NCBI RefSeq assembly: GCF_933775445.1
Contig: NW_026089428.1
Coordinates: 248,001 to 312,000, forward strand
From: Argentina anserina
Lineage: Eukaryota; Streptophyta; Magnoliopsida; Rosales; Rosaceae
Direction: 5' to 3'
DNA: 64,000 bases
Each line of letters starts with the position of its first letter. Positions within the stretch are counted from its first letter, which is position 1. The notes under the pieces are model-generated. The model was not told where the DNA came from. It made no database searches and saw only the letters and a list, made by a program, of their open reading frames with translations. Of the stretch, positions 37,745-50,487 are shown one piece after another. Position numbers and translations under genes: made by a program.

Positions 37745-39355
37745 AAGGTTTACATGTTAAAATCATAAAATTAAAAAAAAAAAGTTTTTTTGAATTTGTT
37801 TTTTTTGTTTTGTTTTTGTTTTTTATTTGAGTCTTAGGTATGCCTTTAACTGTCTAGGATGAGTTGATCTTTGAATGATTGGTTGAAAGATGATCACAAG
37901 ATTGGAAATTGAACTTAATAGCAATTTGATGGTTAATCAATGTGTAGATTTTGTACGAACATGTAGTAGATGAGGATTTTGAAACTTAGGTACAAAATGA
38001 ACATGTTCCTTACTTGTTTGAATTCATGTAACCTATGTGAGTTTCGAGCCATATATGTGCCTTTGTTTGGAGAGTTTAATCTATCGTTTCTTGGCTATAT
38101 AACCTCATTACATCTATTTTGATCAATTCATATGCCATAGAATTGCAATGAACTAGAGAATGCTAGAACTTACTTTGTGAAACTTTCAAAACTTTTATCA
38201 TAATATACTCTGATTTTGAAAAGGATTGTTGGATCTTTTTAGGATTCCACCACTTAAACCAAAAAGTCGTATGCCTTATTTGTGCCCTGCTTGGGACACC
38301 TTAGTATTAACTCATTTGAGCCTACGTTAAACCTTTTCTTTCATCACCAACATGTTAATATCCTTGCTTAGTATAGTTATATCTCTACCTTGTTCTCGAG
38401 GCTTGGCAGAGCTAATATTTGATGTTAATATGGAGTGATGATTCGATTCAAGTGTGGGGTTATGCTATGTATTTATTTGTGCCGTATGAAAATGGTGAAA
38501 AGAAAAAAATGAAAGATGCCGTGTGAGAAAAAGAAAAGAAAAAGATATATACACGGTTAGAAAAAAAAAAGATAGAAAAAGAAAGAGAAGTAAGAAGTTA
38601 CGGCATAGCTATGTTTTGATGTGAATTTGGAGTTGTGATGTATTTGTTGAAGGCTCAATAATGTTGTACTTTAGCCTTTGTCCATTTTCACAATGTTTAG
38701 AGTGAAGAATGAGCCAACATGATAAAATTGGCTCTTGTTTTATGGAGTATGGCGACATAAGGTGGATGATTATTGCTCTGCTAAGTCTTGAGGATGACCT
38801 TTGTGATTCCTTTTACCTAAATAAATCATATCCTTACCGAGCCTAAGCCTACCTTTTATAAAGATCCGCATGATTCTTAAAATGAGTAGCTCTTGATCTG
38901 TGGAGTTTGTTTCATGAGTAAGCATATGGTTAGGGTTCATTTGTGCATATGATTGGTATCTTTCATGAGGTTTTCGAATTCACTATGTGTTTATAACTCT
39001 TATGTGTGAAAAGCTTTTAAGCATATGCCATGTTCTTGAGAGAAAATATTTGGAGTGCATATCCCTTGTGAGTTGAATTTGAACTTGTTTTGAACATGTT
39101 GAGCTTACAATCACCTATGTTTCTGCCATGTCTTACTTGTTATGCGAGATCTCATGTTTATTAACCATTGAATTCATTCTATCTATTTCGATTAAGTGTT
39201 ATTCTTGATGCTATGAGTTTGAAGATCTTTGAGACAAAATGTTGAAGGCATTATAGTTGAGTCATTAGTTTAGTTGTTTTGATTTTTGTTTTATGTTTTT
39301 GTTTCCCTTTTCTAGTGTTTGCTAAGGGACTAGCAAAGCTTAAGTGTGGGGTTGT
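37745..39355 (+). other. Element 2 3' untranslated block and polypurine tract
   Basis: About 1.6 kb, similar to element 1 12880-14538 over most of its length, without a gene. It contains a second AAGTGTGGGG at 38450-38459, an A/G-rich tract (about 38484-38600), and the polypurine tract AAGTGTGGGGTTGT at 39342-39355 directly before the 3' LTR. Confidence 0.75.
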
Positions 39356-42300
39356 TGATAGGAGCACAAAGTGTGACGTTCTTAATGTGATTATGCCCTA
39401 TTCTTACTCTTTGTTACCTCTTATTTAGTATGTTTTAGTTTCTTTTGTAAGAATAAGTGTCTAGGTAGAGCTTATATCAATTATGAGTGAATTGATGATG
39501 AAATCGTGCTAAGTGTTAATAATCCTTGTTGAGATATGATTCCTTATTCGAGTAGGATTCATCCTTTCGTATTTCTTTGTTTCTAACATACTTATTCTTA
39601 TTAGGAAATACAAATCCATGTTGGAGAAGGAAAGCAATCCTAGTTCCACAAGGAAAGAGAAGAAAATACACTTAAAAGCCCAATCCATTCAAGAATCAAA
39701 ATGCTGTCAATATTCATAGTCCAACTTCGACGGGCTCCCCTGGATAGCTCCGATCGATTTAGAAGACCTACTTTATATGGAAATAAAGGTATTTGAGTCT
39801 AGTTTCTGTAGGATTTGGAATCAAATCAATATCTTATTCCTACAGAGAGATATGACTGAATCATTGATCGGAGGTCCAATGAACTCGGCGGAATTATCTC
39901 AGCCATTGATATTCTTTTGATCCAAGGGCTATGAGGGAAACTTGGGACTTTGTTCCTCCTGCAAATAGAGCACAAATATGTATCAGAATGTCCATAAATC
40001 CCAGCACCAAAGAATGTCAAAAAAGGCATGCAGCAAATTAAATGAGAAGAGGCAAGAAAGTCAAAGAAGGCATGCAGCAAATTTAATGAGGAGAGGTAAG
40101 AAAAATCAAACATGGCTGCAACAATTAAGACTTTTGCTGCCTCCCTAATTCAAAGGAAGAAATTTGTGCAAAAGAAATCAGCAATAAAGGAGGAAGAAGA
40201 TATGTAATTAATGCAAAAGATATGCAATCCTTATAGAAATCAGAATTCTGGTAGTGCAGATCATCCATCTTTGACGGGCTCCCCTGGACAGCTCAAAATG
40301 ATTGAGAAAATGTACCTTATATGGATGAAAAGCCACGGAAGTCTAGTTGAAATTGCCAGTTTGGAATCATCTCAATATCTATTTTCTAGAGAAAGTTATG
40401 GCCACAACAAGGGACAAAGGTCAAATCTGCCGAATCTAGGAAACCTCAACCAATTTGGTTTCAACTTTGTGGACTTTGTGGCCATCCTCCCTTGGGTTTC
40501 TTCCTCTATATATAGCACCTCAATTCCACAGAAACAGATCATCAACCTTGCTCACAAGACTTGCCAAAGCTCTGCCCAAACACTTTCATTCACCAAGCAT
40601 CATAGAATCCGAATTCACCACCCTTCATCATATTTTCTGTCCAAAGCTTGGGAGCCTAGGATACCATACTCTTGAAGATCTCGTGCTACCTCTGTAAGGA
40701 ACCTTGGGAGGAGAATTATAAAGTGTAACTCTTTGATCTTCATGTTTAGTTTTCGGGTTTTTATGTTCTTGTTCTTGAATGATTCATGTTTAGGTTTTGT
40801 TAAAGTTATTTTTATTCTTGTCTATGAGATATTTGTAATTTTTGAATGACATGATGAATTAAGGTTTTCGATTTTTATTCAATGATTTTAGGTTTTATGC
40901 CATGAGTTTCTGTTTATTTATGTTCTTAATTCATTTTCGGTGTGTTCTTATATTGCATGTGTGATTAAGACAAGTAGTTGATGTCGCATATGTTAATCAT
41001 TCAAAGTTAAAAACAATTTTGATACAAGTAGTTGATTAATTGTTTGTCCCCTTTGTGTTCCTCCACCGATTATGATCTTAAGTTCGACATTGGATAATGA
41101 TCGATTCGATTACTCGAGATCAATATTAACCCTGTAAGCATCGTTAGTAGTATAAAGCAAGAGGGTATCGTTCACAAACCGGGGATCCAACCAGGGTAAA
41201 GAATCACAAACATTTAACAATGAATTCATAAGAGTTTAAAAGATTTGAGATATATTTCGGTTCCAACAGAAAATAAACCTAAACTAATATATACATGTGA
41301 TCAACCAACCAACACATAAGCAATTACCAAACAAATAACATAAGAACAAAGGTAACGAAATCTAATCTCAATTAAGTTCATGCCGTAAGGTTCATTATAC
41401 ATCCTAGAATCGGTTATGCAGTTAAGTTCCTCCCAAGGTTCCTAACTCAATGACACTTTAACACATTCGAACTCAGTCCCAACCTCATTCGAAATCTAAC
41501 ATACTTATCCTACCATGCAACTTCAAAGCCACGCATATTGAATTCATTAAGCATGTCACCTACTTAACCAACAATCATGCAATTCCAAAAATCACATAGA
41601 AAAGATAAACATATTCAAATGCACAAGTCTAACCGAACCTAGGCAATAATCGGTGAAGGTGACAAAGAACAAACAATTAATCAACTCCCAAGTATCAAAA
41701 TCGTTTATAACTTTGGATTATTACACATGCGACGTCAACTTCCGGGTATCAATCACACACGTAAGTAAGAACACACCGAAAATCATTTAAATAAATAAAC
41801 ATAAACTCATGGCATAAAACCTAAAATCATTGAATTAAAATCGAAAACATTAATTCATCATGTCATTCAAAAGTTACAAATATCTCATAGACAAGAATAA
41901 AAATATCTTTAACAAAACCTAAACATAAATCATCCAAGAACAAGCACATAAAAACTCGAAAACTAAACATGAAGATCAAAGAGTTACACGTTATAATTCT
42001 CCTCCCAAGGTTCCTTACAGAGGTAGCACGAGATCTTCAAGAGTATGGTATCCTAGGCTCCCAAGCTTTGGACAGAAAATATGATGAAGGGTGGTGAATT
42101 CGGATTCTATGATGCTTGGTGAATGAAAGTGTTTGGGCAGAGCTTTGGCAAGTCTTGTGAGCAAGGTTGATGATATGTTTTTGTGGAATTGAGGTGCTAT
42201 ATATAGAGGAAGAAACCCAAGGGAGGATGGCCACAAAGTCCACAAAGTTGAAACCAAATTGGTTGAGGTTTCCTAGATTCGGCAGATTTGACCTTTGTCC

Positions 42301-43811
42301 CTTGTTGTGGCCATAACTTTCTCTAGAAAATAGATATTGAGATGATTCCAACTGGCAATTTCAACTAGACTTCCGTGGCTTTTCATCCATATAAGGTACA
42401 TTTTCTCAATCATTTTGAGCTATCCAGGGGAGCCCGTCAAAGATGGATGATCTGCACTGCCAGAATTCTGATTTCTATAAGGATTGCATATCTTTTGCAT
42501 TAATTACATATCTTCTTCCTCCTTTATTGCTGATTTCTTTTGCACAAATTTCTTCCTTTGAATTAGGGAGGCAGCAAAAGTCTTAATTGTTGCAGCCATG
42601 TTTGATTTTTCTTACCTCTCCTCATTAAATTTGCTGCATGCCTTCTTTGACTTTCTTGCCTCTTCTCATTTAATTTGCTGCATGCCTTCTTTGACATTCT
42701 TTGGTGCTGGGATTTATGGACATTCTGATACATATTTGTGCTCTATTTGCAGGAGGAACAAAGTCCCAAGTTTCCCTCATAGCCCTTGGATCAAAAGCAA
42801 ATCAATGGCTGAGATAATTCCGCCGAGTTCACTGGACCTCCGATCAATGATTCAGTCATATCTCTCTGTAGGAATAAGATATTGATTTGATTCCAAATCC
42901 TACAGAAACTAGACTCAAATACCTTTATTTCCATATAAAGTAGGTCTTCTAACTCGATCGGAGCTATCCAGGGGAGCCCGTCGAAGTTGGACTATGAATA
43001 TTGACAGCATTTTGATTCTTGAATGGATTGGGCTTTTAAGTGTATTTTCTTCTCTTTCCTTGTGGAACTAGGATTGCTTTCCTTCTCCAACATGGATTTG
43101 TATTTCCTAATAAGAATAAGTATGTTAGAAACAAAGAAATACGAAAGGATGAATCCTACTCGAACAAGGAATCATATCTCAACAAGGATTATTAACACTT
43201 AGCACGATTTCATCATCAATTCACTCATAATTGATATAAGCTCTACCTAGACACTTATTCTTACAAAAGAAACTAAAACATACTAAATAAGAGGTAACAA
43301 AGAGTAAGAATAGGGCATAATCACATTAAGAACGTCACACTTTGTGCTCCTATCAGATAAGTGCTTTAAACATATTGATTTCTCTTTGTGATACGTAATT
43401 GCATGATGAATTGGTATGTTAGATTTCGTAGCAAGACAAGTAGTTGAGCTCAATAATATCTATGTATTAGGAACCAAGTAGGAACTTGATGCATGATCGA
43501 ATTTAAGATGAACTATGATACTTACGGCATGAACAAGATTGAGAGTAGATTTTGTTACCTTTGTTCTTATGTTATTTGTTTGGTAATTTCTTATGTGTTG
43601 GTTGGTTGATCACATGTATATATTAGTTTAGGTTTATTTTATGTTTGATCCAAAATATATCTCAAATCTTTATATCTCTTATGATTTCGTTGTTAAATGT
43701 TTGTGATTCTTTACCCTGGTTGGATCCCCGGTTTGTGAACGATACCCTCTTGCTTTATACTACTAACGTGCTTACAGGGTTAATATTGATCTCGAGTAAT
43801 CGAACCGATCA
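39356..43811 (+). repeat. Element 2 3' LTR, split by a nested solo LTR
   Basis: The LTR occupies 39356-41097 and resumes at 43361-43811. Without the insertion and the duplicated 5 bases it is 2193 bp against 2192 bp for the 5' LTR; the additional base is a T near 40361. Its end, CGAACCGATCA, is followed by the CTATT target duplication and satellite. Confidence 0.93.
41098..43355 (-). mobile_element. Nested inverted solo LTR inside the element 2 3' LTR
   Basis: A 2258-bp LTR of the same family in reverse orientation, beginning TGATCGATTCGATTACTCGAG and ending GTGCTCCTATCA. It is flanked by GATAA at 41093-41097 and 43356-43360. It has no internal region, so a full element inserted here and its LTRs recombined. 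It is about 66 bp longer than the element 2 LTRs and diverged in the 41.2-41.8 kb part, so it came from a different source copy. Its TATA box lies at 42198-42205 on the minus strand. Confidence 0.95.
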
Positions 43812-46800
43812 CTATTCCAATTGTGTATCTTTTCATTTCTCGTTTGAGTATCTTTCTGTAAGGCTTCTGATGCGAGTTTCTATTGTATTTGATAGTTTTC
43901 CAAGTGTGGGAGTGTGTTTCTTTCAAACTGAGTATCTTTACATCGTTTGCGTATCTTTACTATTCCAATTGTGTATCTTTTCATTTCTCGTTTCAGTATC
44001 TTTCTGTAAGGCTTCTGATGCGAGTTTCTATTGTATTTGAGAGTTTTGCAAGTGTGGGAGTGTGTTTCTTTCAAACTGAGTATCTTTACATCGTTTGCGT
44101 ATCTTTCCTATTCCAATTGTGTATCTTTACATCGTTTGCGTATCTTTACTATTCCAATTGTGTATCTTTTCATTTCTCGTTTGAGTATCTTTCTGTAAGG
44201 CTTCTGATGCGAGTTTCTATTGTATTTGAGAGTTTTCCAAGTGTGGGAGTGTGTTTCTTTCAAACTGAGTATCTTTACATCGTTTGCGTATCTTTACTAT
44301 TCCAATTGTGTATCTTTTCATTTCTCGTTTCAGTATCTTTCTGTAAGGCTTCTGATGCGAGTTTCTATTGTATTTGAGAGTTTTGCAAGTGTGGGAGTGT
44401 GTTTCTTTCAAACTGAGTATCTTTACATCGTTTGCGTATCTTTCCTATTCCAATTGTGTATCTTTACATCGTTTGCGTATCTTTACTATTCCAATTGTGT
44501 ATCTTTTCATTTCTCGTTTGAGTATCTTTCTGTAAGGCTTCTGATGCGAGTTTCTATTGTATTTAGGAGTTTTGCAAGTGTGGGAGTGTGTTTCATTCAA
44601 ACTGAGTATCTTTACATCGTTTGCGTATCTTTACTATTCCAATTGTGTATCTTTTCATTTCTCGTTTGAGTATCTTTCTGTAAGGCTTCTGATGCGAGTT
44701 TCTATTGTATTTGAGAGTTTTGCAAGTGTGGGAGTGTGTTTCTTTCAAATTGAGTATCTTTACATCGTTTGCGTATCTTTCCTATTCCAATTGTGTATCT
44801 TTACATCGTTTGCGTATCTTTACTATTCCAATTGTGTATCTTTTCATTTCTCGTTTGAGTATCTTTCTGTAAGCCTTCTGATGCGAGTTTCTATTGTATT
44901 TGAGAGTTTTGCAAGTGTGGGAGTGTGTTTCATTCAAACTGAGTATCTTTACATCGTTTGCGTATCTTTACTATTCCAATTGTGTATCTTTTCATTTCTC
45001 GTTTGAGAATCTTTCTGTAAGGCTTCTGATGCGAGTTTCTATTGTATTTGAGAGTTTTGCAAGTGTGGGAGTGTGTTTCATTCAAACTGAGTATCTTTAC
45101 ATCGTTTGCGTATCTTTACTATTCCAATTGTGTATCTTTACATCGTTTGCGTATCTTTACTATTCCAATTGTGTATCTTTTCATTTCTCGTTTGAGTATC
45201 TTTCTGTAAGGCTTCTGATGCGAGTTTCTATTGTATTTGAGAGTTTTCCAAGTGTGGGAGTGTGTTTCTTTCAAACTGAGTATCTTTACATCGTTTGCGT
45301 ATCTTTACTATTCCAATTGTGTATCTTTTCATTTCTCGTTTGAGTATCTTTCTGTAAGGCTTCTGATGCGAGTTTCTATTGTATTTGAGAGTTTTGCAAG
45401 TGTGGGAGTGTGTTTCATTCAAACTGAGTATCTTTACATCGTTTGCGTATCTTTACTATTCCAATTGTGTATCTTTACATCGTTTGCGTATCTTTACTAT
45501 TCCAATTGTGTATCTTTTCATTTCTCGTTTGAGTATCTTTCTGTAAGGCTTCTGATGCGAGTTTCTATTGTATTTGAGAGTTTTCCAAGTGTGGGAGTGT
45601 GTTTCTTTCAAACTGAGTATCTTTACATCGTTTGCGTATCTTTACTATTCCAATTGTGTATCTTTTCATTTCTCGTTTCAGTATCTTTCTGTAAGGCTTC
45701 TGATGCGAGTTTCTATTGTATTTGAGAGTTTTGCAAGTGTGGGAGTGTGTTTCTTTCAAACTGAGTATCTTTACATCGTTTGCGTATCTTTCCTATTCCA
45801 ATTGTGTATCTTTACATCGTTTGCGTATCTTTACTATTCCAATTGTGTATATTTTCATTTCTCGTTTGAGTATCTTTCTGTAAGGCTTCTGATGCGAGTT
45901 TCTATTGTATTTAGGAGTTTTGCAAGTGTGGGAGTGTGTTTCATTCAAACTGAGTATCTTTACATCGTTTGCGTATCTTTACTATTCCAATTGTGTATCT
46001 TTTCATTTCTCGTTTGAGTATCTTTCTGTAACGCTTCTGATGCGAGTTTCTATTCTATTTGAGAGTTTTGCAAGTGTGGGAGTGTGTTTCTTTCAAATTG
46101 AGTATCTTTACATCGTTTGCGTATCTTTCCTATTCCAATTGTGTATCTTTACATCGTTTGCGTATCTTTACTATTCCAATTGTGTATCTTTTCATTTCTC
46201 GTTTGAGTATCTTTCTGTAAGCCTTCTGATGCGAGTTTCTATTGTATTTGAGAGTTTTGCAAGTGTGGGAGTGTGTTTCATTCAAACTGAGTATCTTTAC
46301 ATCGTTTGCGTATCTTTACTATTCCAATTGTGTATCTTTACATCGTTTGCGTATCTTTACTATTCCAATTGTGTATCTTTTCATTTCTCGTTTGAGAATC
46401 TTTCTGTAAGGCTTCTGATGCGAGTTTCTATTGTATTTAAGAGTTTTGCAAGTGTGGGAGTGTGTTTCATTCAAACTGAGTATCTTTACATCGTTTGCGT
46501 ATCTTTACTATTCGAATTGTGTATCTTTACATCGTTATCGTATCTTTACTATTCCAATTGTGTATCTTTTCATTTCTCGTTTGAGTATCTTTCTGTAAGG
46601 CTTCTGATGCGAGTTTCTATTGTATTTGAGAGTTTTCCAAGTGTGGGAGTGTGTTTCTTTCAAACTGAGTATCTTTACATCGTTTGCGTATCTTTACTAT
46701 TCCAATTGTGTATCTTTTCATTTCTCGTTTGAGTATCTTTCTGTAAGGCTTCTGATGCGAGTTTCTATTGTATTTGAGAGTTTTCCAAGTGTGGGAGTGT

Positions 46801-47178
46801 GTTTCTTTCAAACTGAGTATCTTTACATCGTTTGCGTCTCTTTACTATTCCAATTGTGTATCTTTTCATTTCTCGTTTGAGTATCTTTCTGTAAAGCTTC
46901 TGATGCGAGTTTCTACTGTATTTGAGAGTTTTGCAAGTGTGGGAGTGTGTTTCATTCAAACTGAGTATCTTTAAATCGTTTGCGTATCTTTACTATTCCA
47001 ATTGTGTATCTTTACATCGTTTGCGTATCTTTACTATTCCAATTGTGTATCTTTTCATTTCTCGTTTGAATATCTTTCTGTAAGGCTTCTGATGCGAGTT
47101 TCTATTGTATTTAAGAGTTTTGCAAGTGTGGGAGTGTGTTTCTTTCATACTGAGTATCTTTACATCGTTTGCGTATCT
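43812..47178 (+). repeat. Satellite array, block C
   Basis: 3.4 kb of satellite, the direct continuation of block B once element 2 is removed. It carries the 1348-bp HOR (4 x 148 plus 4 x 189): TTTAGGAG-marked monomers at about 44557 and 45905 are exactly 1348 bp apart. The last stretch, about 46430-47178, carries many more private substitutions than elsewhere. Confidence 0.96.
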
Positions 47179-49367
47179 TGATAGGAGCACAAAGTGTGAC
47201 GTTCTTAATGTGATTATGCCCTCTTCTTACTCTTTGTTACCTCTTATTTAGTATGTTTTAGTTTCTTTTGTATGAATAATTGTTTAGGTAGAGCTTATAT
47301 CAATTATAAGTGAATTGATGATGAAATCGTGCTAAGTGTTAAGAATCCTTGTTGATATATGTTTCCTTGTTCGAGTAGGATTCATGCTTTCGTATTTCTT
47401 TGTTTCTAATGTACTTATTCTTATTAGGAAATACCAATCCATATTTCAGAAGGAAAGCTTCCTAGTTCCACAAGGAAAAAGGAAAAGAAGATGTGCACTT
47501 AAAAGCCCAATCAATGCAAGAATGAAAATGCTGTCAAGATTCGTAGTCCAACTTCGACGGGCTCCCCTGGATAGCTCCGATCGAGTTAGAAGACGTACCT
47601 TATATGGATAAAAAGCTGTGTGAGTCTAGTTTATGTAGGATTTGGAATCAAATCAATATCTTATTCCTACAGGGAGATATGACCGAATCATTGCTCGGAG
47701 GTCCAGTGAACTCCGCGGAATTATCTCAGCCGTTGATTTTCTTTTGATCCAAGGGCTATGAGGGAAACTTGGGACTTTGTTCCTCCTGCATATAGAGCAC
47801 AAATATGTACCAGAATGTCCATAAATCCCTGCACCAAAGAATGTCAAATAAGGCATGCAGCAAATTAAATGACAAGAGGCAAGAAAGTCAAAGAAGGCAT
47901 GCAGCAAATTTAATGAGGAGAGGTAAGAAAAATCAAACATGGCTGCAACAAATAAGACTTTTGCTGCCTCCCTAATTCAAAGGAAGAAATTTGTGCAAAA
48001 GAAATCAGTATTAAAGGAGGAAGAAGATATGCAATCCTTATAGAAATCAGAATTCTGGCACTGCAGATCATCCAACTTTGACGAGCTCTCCTGGAAAGCT
48101 CAGAATGACTAAGAAAGTGCATGATATATGGATGAAAAGCCACGGAAGTCTAGTTGAAATTGCCAGTTGGAATCATCTCAATATCTATTTTCTAGAGAAA
48201 GTTATGTCCACAACAAGGGACAAAGGTCAGATCTGCCGAATCTAGGAAACCTCAACCAATTTGGTTTCAACTTTGTGGACTTTGTGGCCATCCTCCCTTG
48301 GGTTTCTTCGTCTATATATAGCACCGCAATTCCACAGAAAAAGATGATCAACCTTGCTCACAAGACTAGCCAAAGCTCTACCTTAAACACTACTCATCAT
48401 CCTCAAAGCCATTCAAGGCGAAAACACCATCTTCCCTTCATTCCATTCGATCCAAAGCGCTACGCCTAGGATTGCCATTCAAGTTGAAGCCGTGCTGCCT
48501 TGTTTTGATACCGCTAAGGAGATTTACAAAGTGTAACTCGTTACTTCTTCACTTATGTTTTCGGTTTGGATTCTTTGTGTGATGTTGTGTTTATGTTTTT
48601 GGCTAGCTCCGAATTTGTGGAATACTCTTATGTAGTTTACGATTTTGCAAGATGTTATAAAGTAGTTCTGATTTTGTTTTCTATGATTTCTATGTAGATG
48701 TCGTGAGTTTATAATTCAATGATTTAATGATTCTCTTTCCTGTGCGTTAACTATATGTGATTCAAGGCGCTAAGTTAGTTTTGCATATAGGATTCTTAAG
48801 TGTTTTGTTAACTTGTTAAAGTAAGTGACATGCTTGACTTGTTAGTAATCACTAGGAATTAACCATGATCCGTTTGTTATCTAAGATGCGCTAAGTAATT
48901 AGATAAGAGATGAATCAATAAAGTGGTAAGATTGAGATTGACATGTTACCTTGTAATTTCTAAGCGCTAAGATAGGATTACCAGGCCATGTTTCGAGTTA
49001 GGGATGCGCTAAGTAACCTAGTTTGGCATTAGGTTGTTGTTTGTTCACTCAATACTTGTCCGCTAAGGCTCGGTGATTGCATAGGATGAGATTACGATTT
49101 TGAAGCTACTTGTGACGTTTTGTTTGGTGATGTTTATGTGTTGGTTGGTTGATCACATGTATATATTAGTTTAGGTTTTATTTTCTGTTTTTATCTTTCA
49201 ACCCGATCCTATATATCAAACTTTTTTAAACTCGTATGAATTCGTTGTTAAATGTTTGTGATTCTATGCCCTGGTTGGATCCCCGGTTTGTGAACGATAC
49301 CCTCTTGCTTTATGCTACTAACGATGCTTACAGGGTTAATATTGATCTCGAGTAATCGAACCGATCA
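47179..49367 (+). mobile_element. Solo LTR of the element 2 family, diverged
   Basis: 2189 bp, TGATAGGAGCACAAAG ... CGAACCGATCA, flanked by TATCT at 47174-47178 and 49368-49372. Removing it and one TATCT restores a normal GCGTATCTTTCC satellite segment. The first half matches the element 2 LTR with scattered substitutions; 48.35-49.1 kb is largely different and rich in CGCTAAG words. TATATATA is at 48313-48320. It is the most diverged LTR here. Confidence 0.95.
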
Positions 49368-50487
49368 TATCTTTCCTATTCCAATTGTGTATCTTTTCAT
49401 TTCTCGTTTGAGTATCTTTCTGTAAGGCTTCTGATGCGAGTTTCTATTGTATTTGAGAGTTTTGCAAGTGTGGGAGTGTGTTTCTTCCAAATTGAGTATC
49501 TTTACATCGTTTGCGTATCTTTCCTATTCCAATTGTGTATCTTTACATCGTTTGCGTATCTTTACTATTCCAATTGTGTATCTTTTCATTTCTCGTTTGA
49601 GTATCTTTCTGTAAGCCTTCTGATGCGAGTTTCTATTGTATTTGAGAGTTTTGCAAGTGTGGGAGTGTGTTTCATTCAAACTGAGTATCTTTACATCGTT
49701 TGCGTATCTTTACTATTCCAATTGTGTATCTTTACATCGTTTGCGTATCTTTACTATTCCAATTGTGTATCTTTTCATTTCTCGTTTGAGAATCTTTCTG
49801 TAAGGCTTCTGATGCGAGTTTCTATTGTATTTGAGAGTTTTGCAAGTGTGGGAGTGTGTTTCATTCAAACTGAGTATCTTTACATCGTTTGCGTATCTTT
49901 ACTATTCCAATTGTGTATCTTTTCATTTCTCGTTTGAGTATCTTTCTGTAAGGCTTCTGATGCGAGTTTCCATTGTATTTGAGAGTTTTGCAAGTGTGGG
50001 AGTGTGTTTCTTTCAAACTGAGTATCTTTACATCGTTTGCGTATCTTTACTATTCCAATTGTGTATCTTTTCATTTCTCGTTTGAGTATCTTTCTGTAAG
50101 GCTTTCTGATGCGAGTTTCTATTGAATTTGAGAGTTTTGCAAGTGTGGGAGTGTGTTTCTTTCAAACTGAGTATCTTTACATCGTTTGCGTATCTTTACT
50201 ATTCCAATTGTGTATCTTTACATCGTTTGCGAATCTTTACTATTCCAATTGTGTATCTTTTCATTTCTCGTTTGAGTATCTTTCTGTAAGGCTTCTGATG
50301 CGAGTTTCTATTGTATTTGAGAGTTTTGCAAGTGTGGGAGTGTGTTTCATTCAAACTGAGTATCTTTACATCGTTTGCGTATCTTTACTATTCCAATTGT
50401 GTATCTTTACATCGTTTGCGTATCTTTACTATTCCAATTGTGTATCTTTTCATTTCTCGTTTGAGTATCTTTCTGTAAGGCTTTTTG

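Larger units (their letters stand above)
33508..43811 (+). mobile_element. Element 2: non-autonomous Athila-related LTR retrotransposon (gag-pol absent)
   Basis: A 10,304-bp insertion including a nested 2258-bp solo LTR and its duplicated target. Without those it is about 8.04 kb: two LTRs of 2192 and 2193 bp and 3656 bp internal DNA. It has the same primer binding site as element 1, a similar leader and a similar 3' untranslated block, but none of gag, protease, RT, RNase H or integrase. It must have been copied with proteins supplied in trans, possibly by a relative of element 1. The two LTRs differ in only about three places that I saw, so it is young. Confidence 0.92.
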
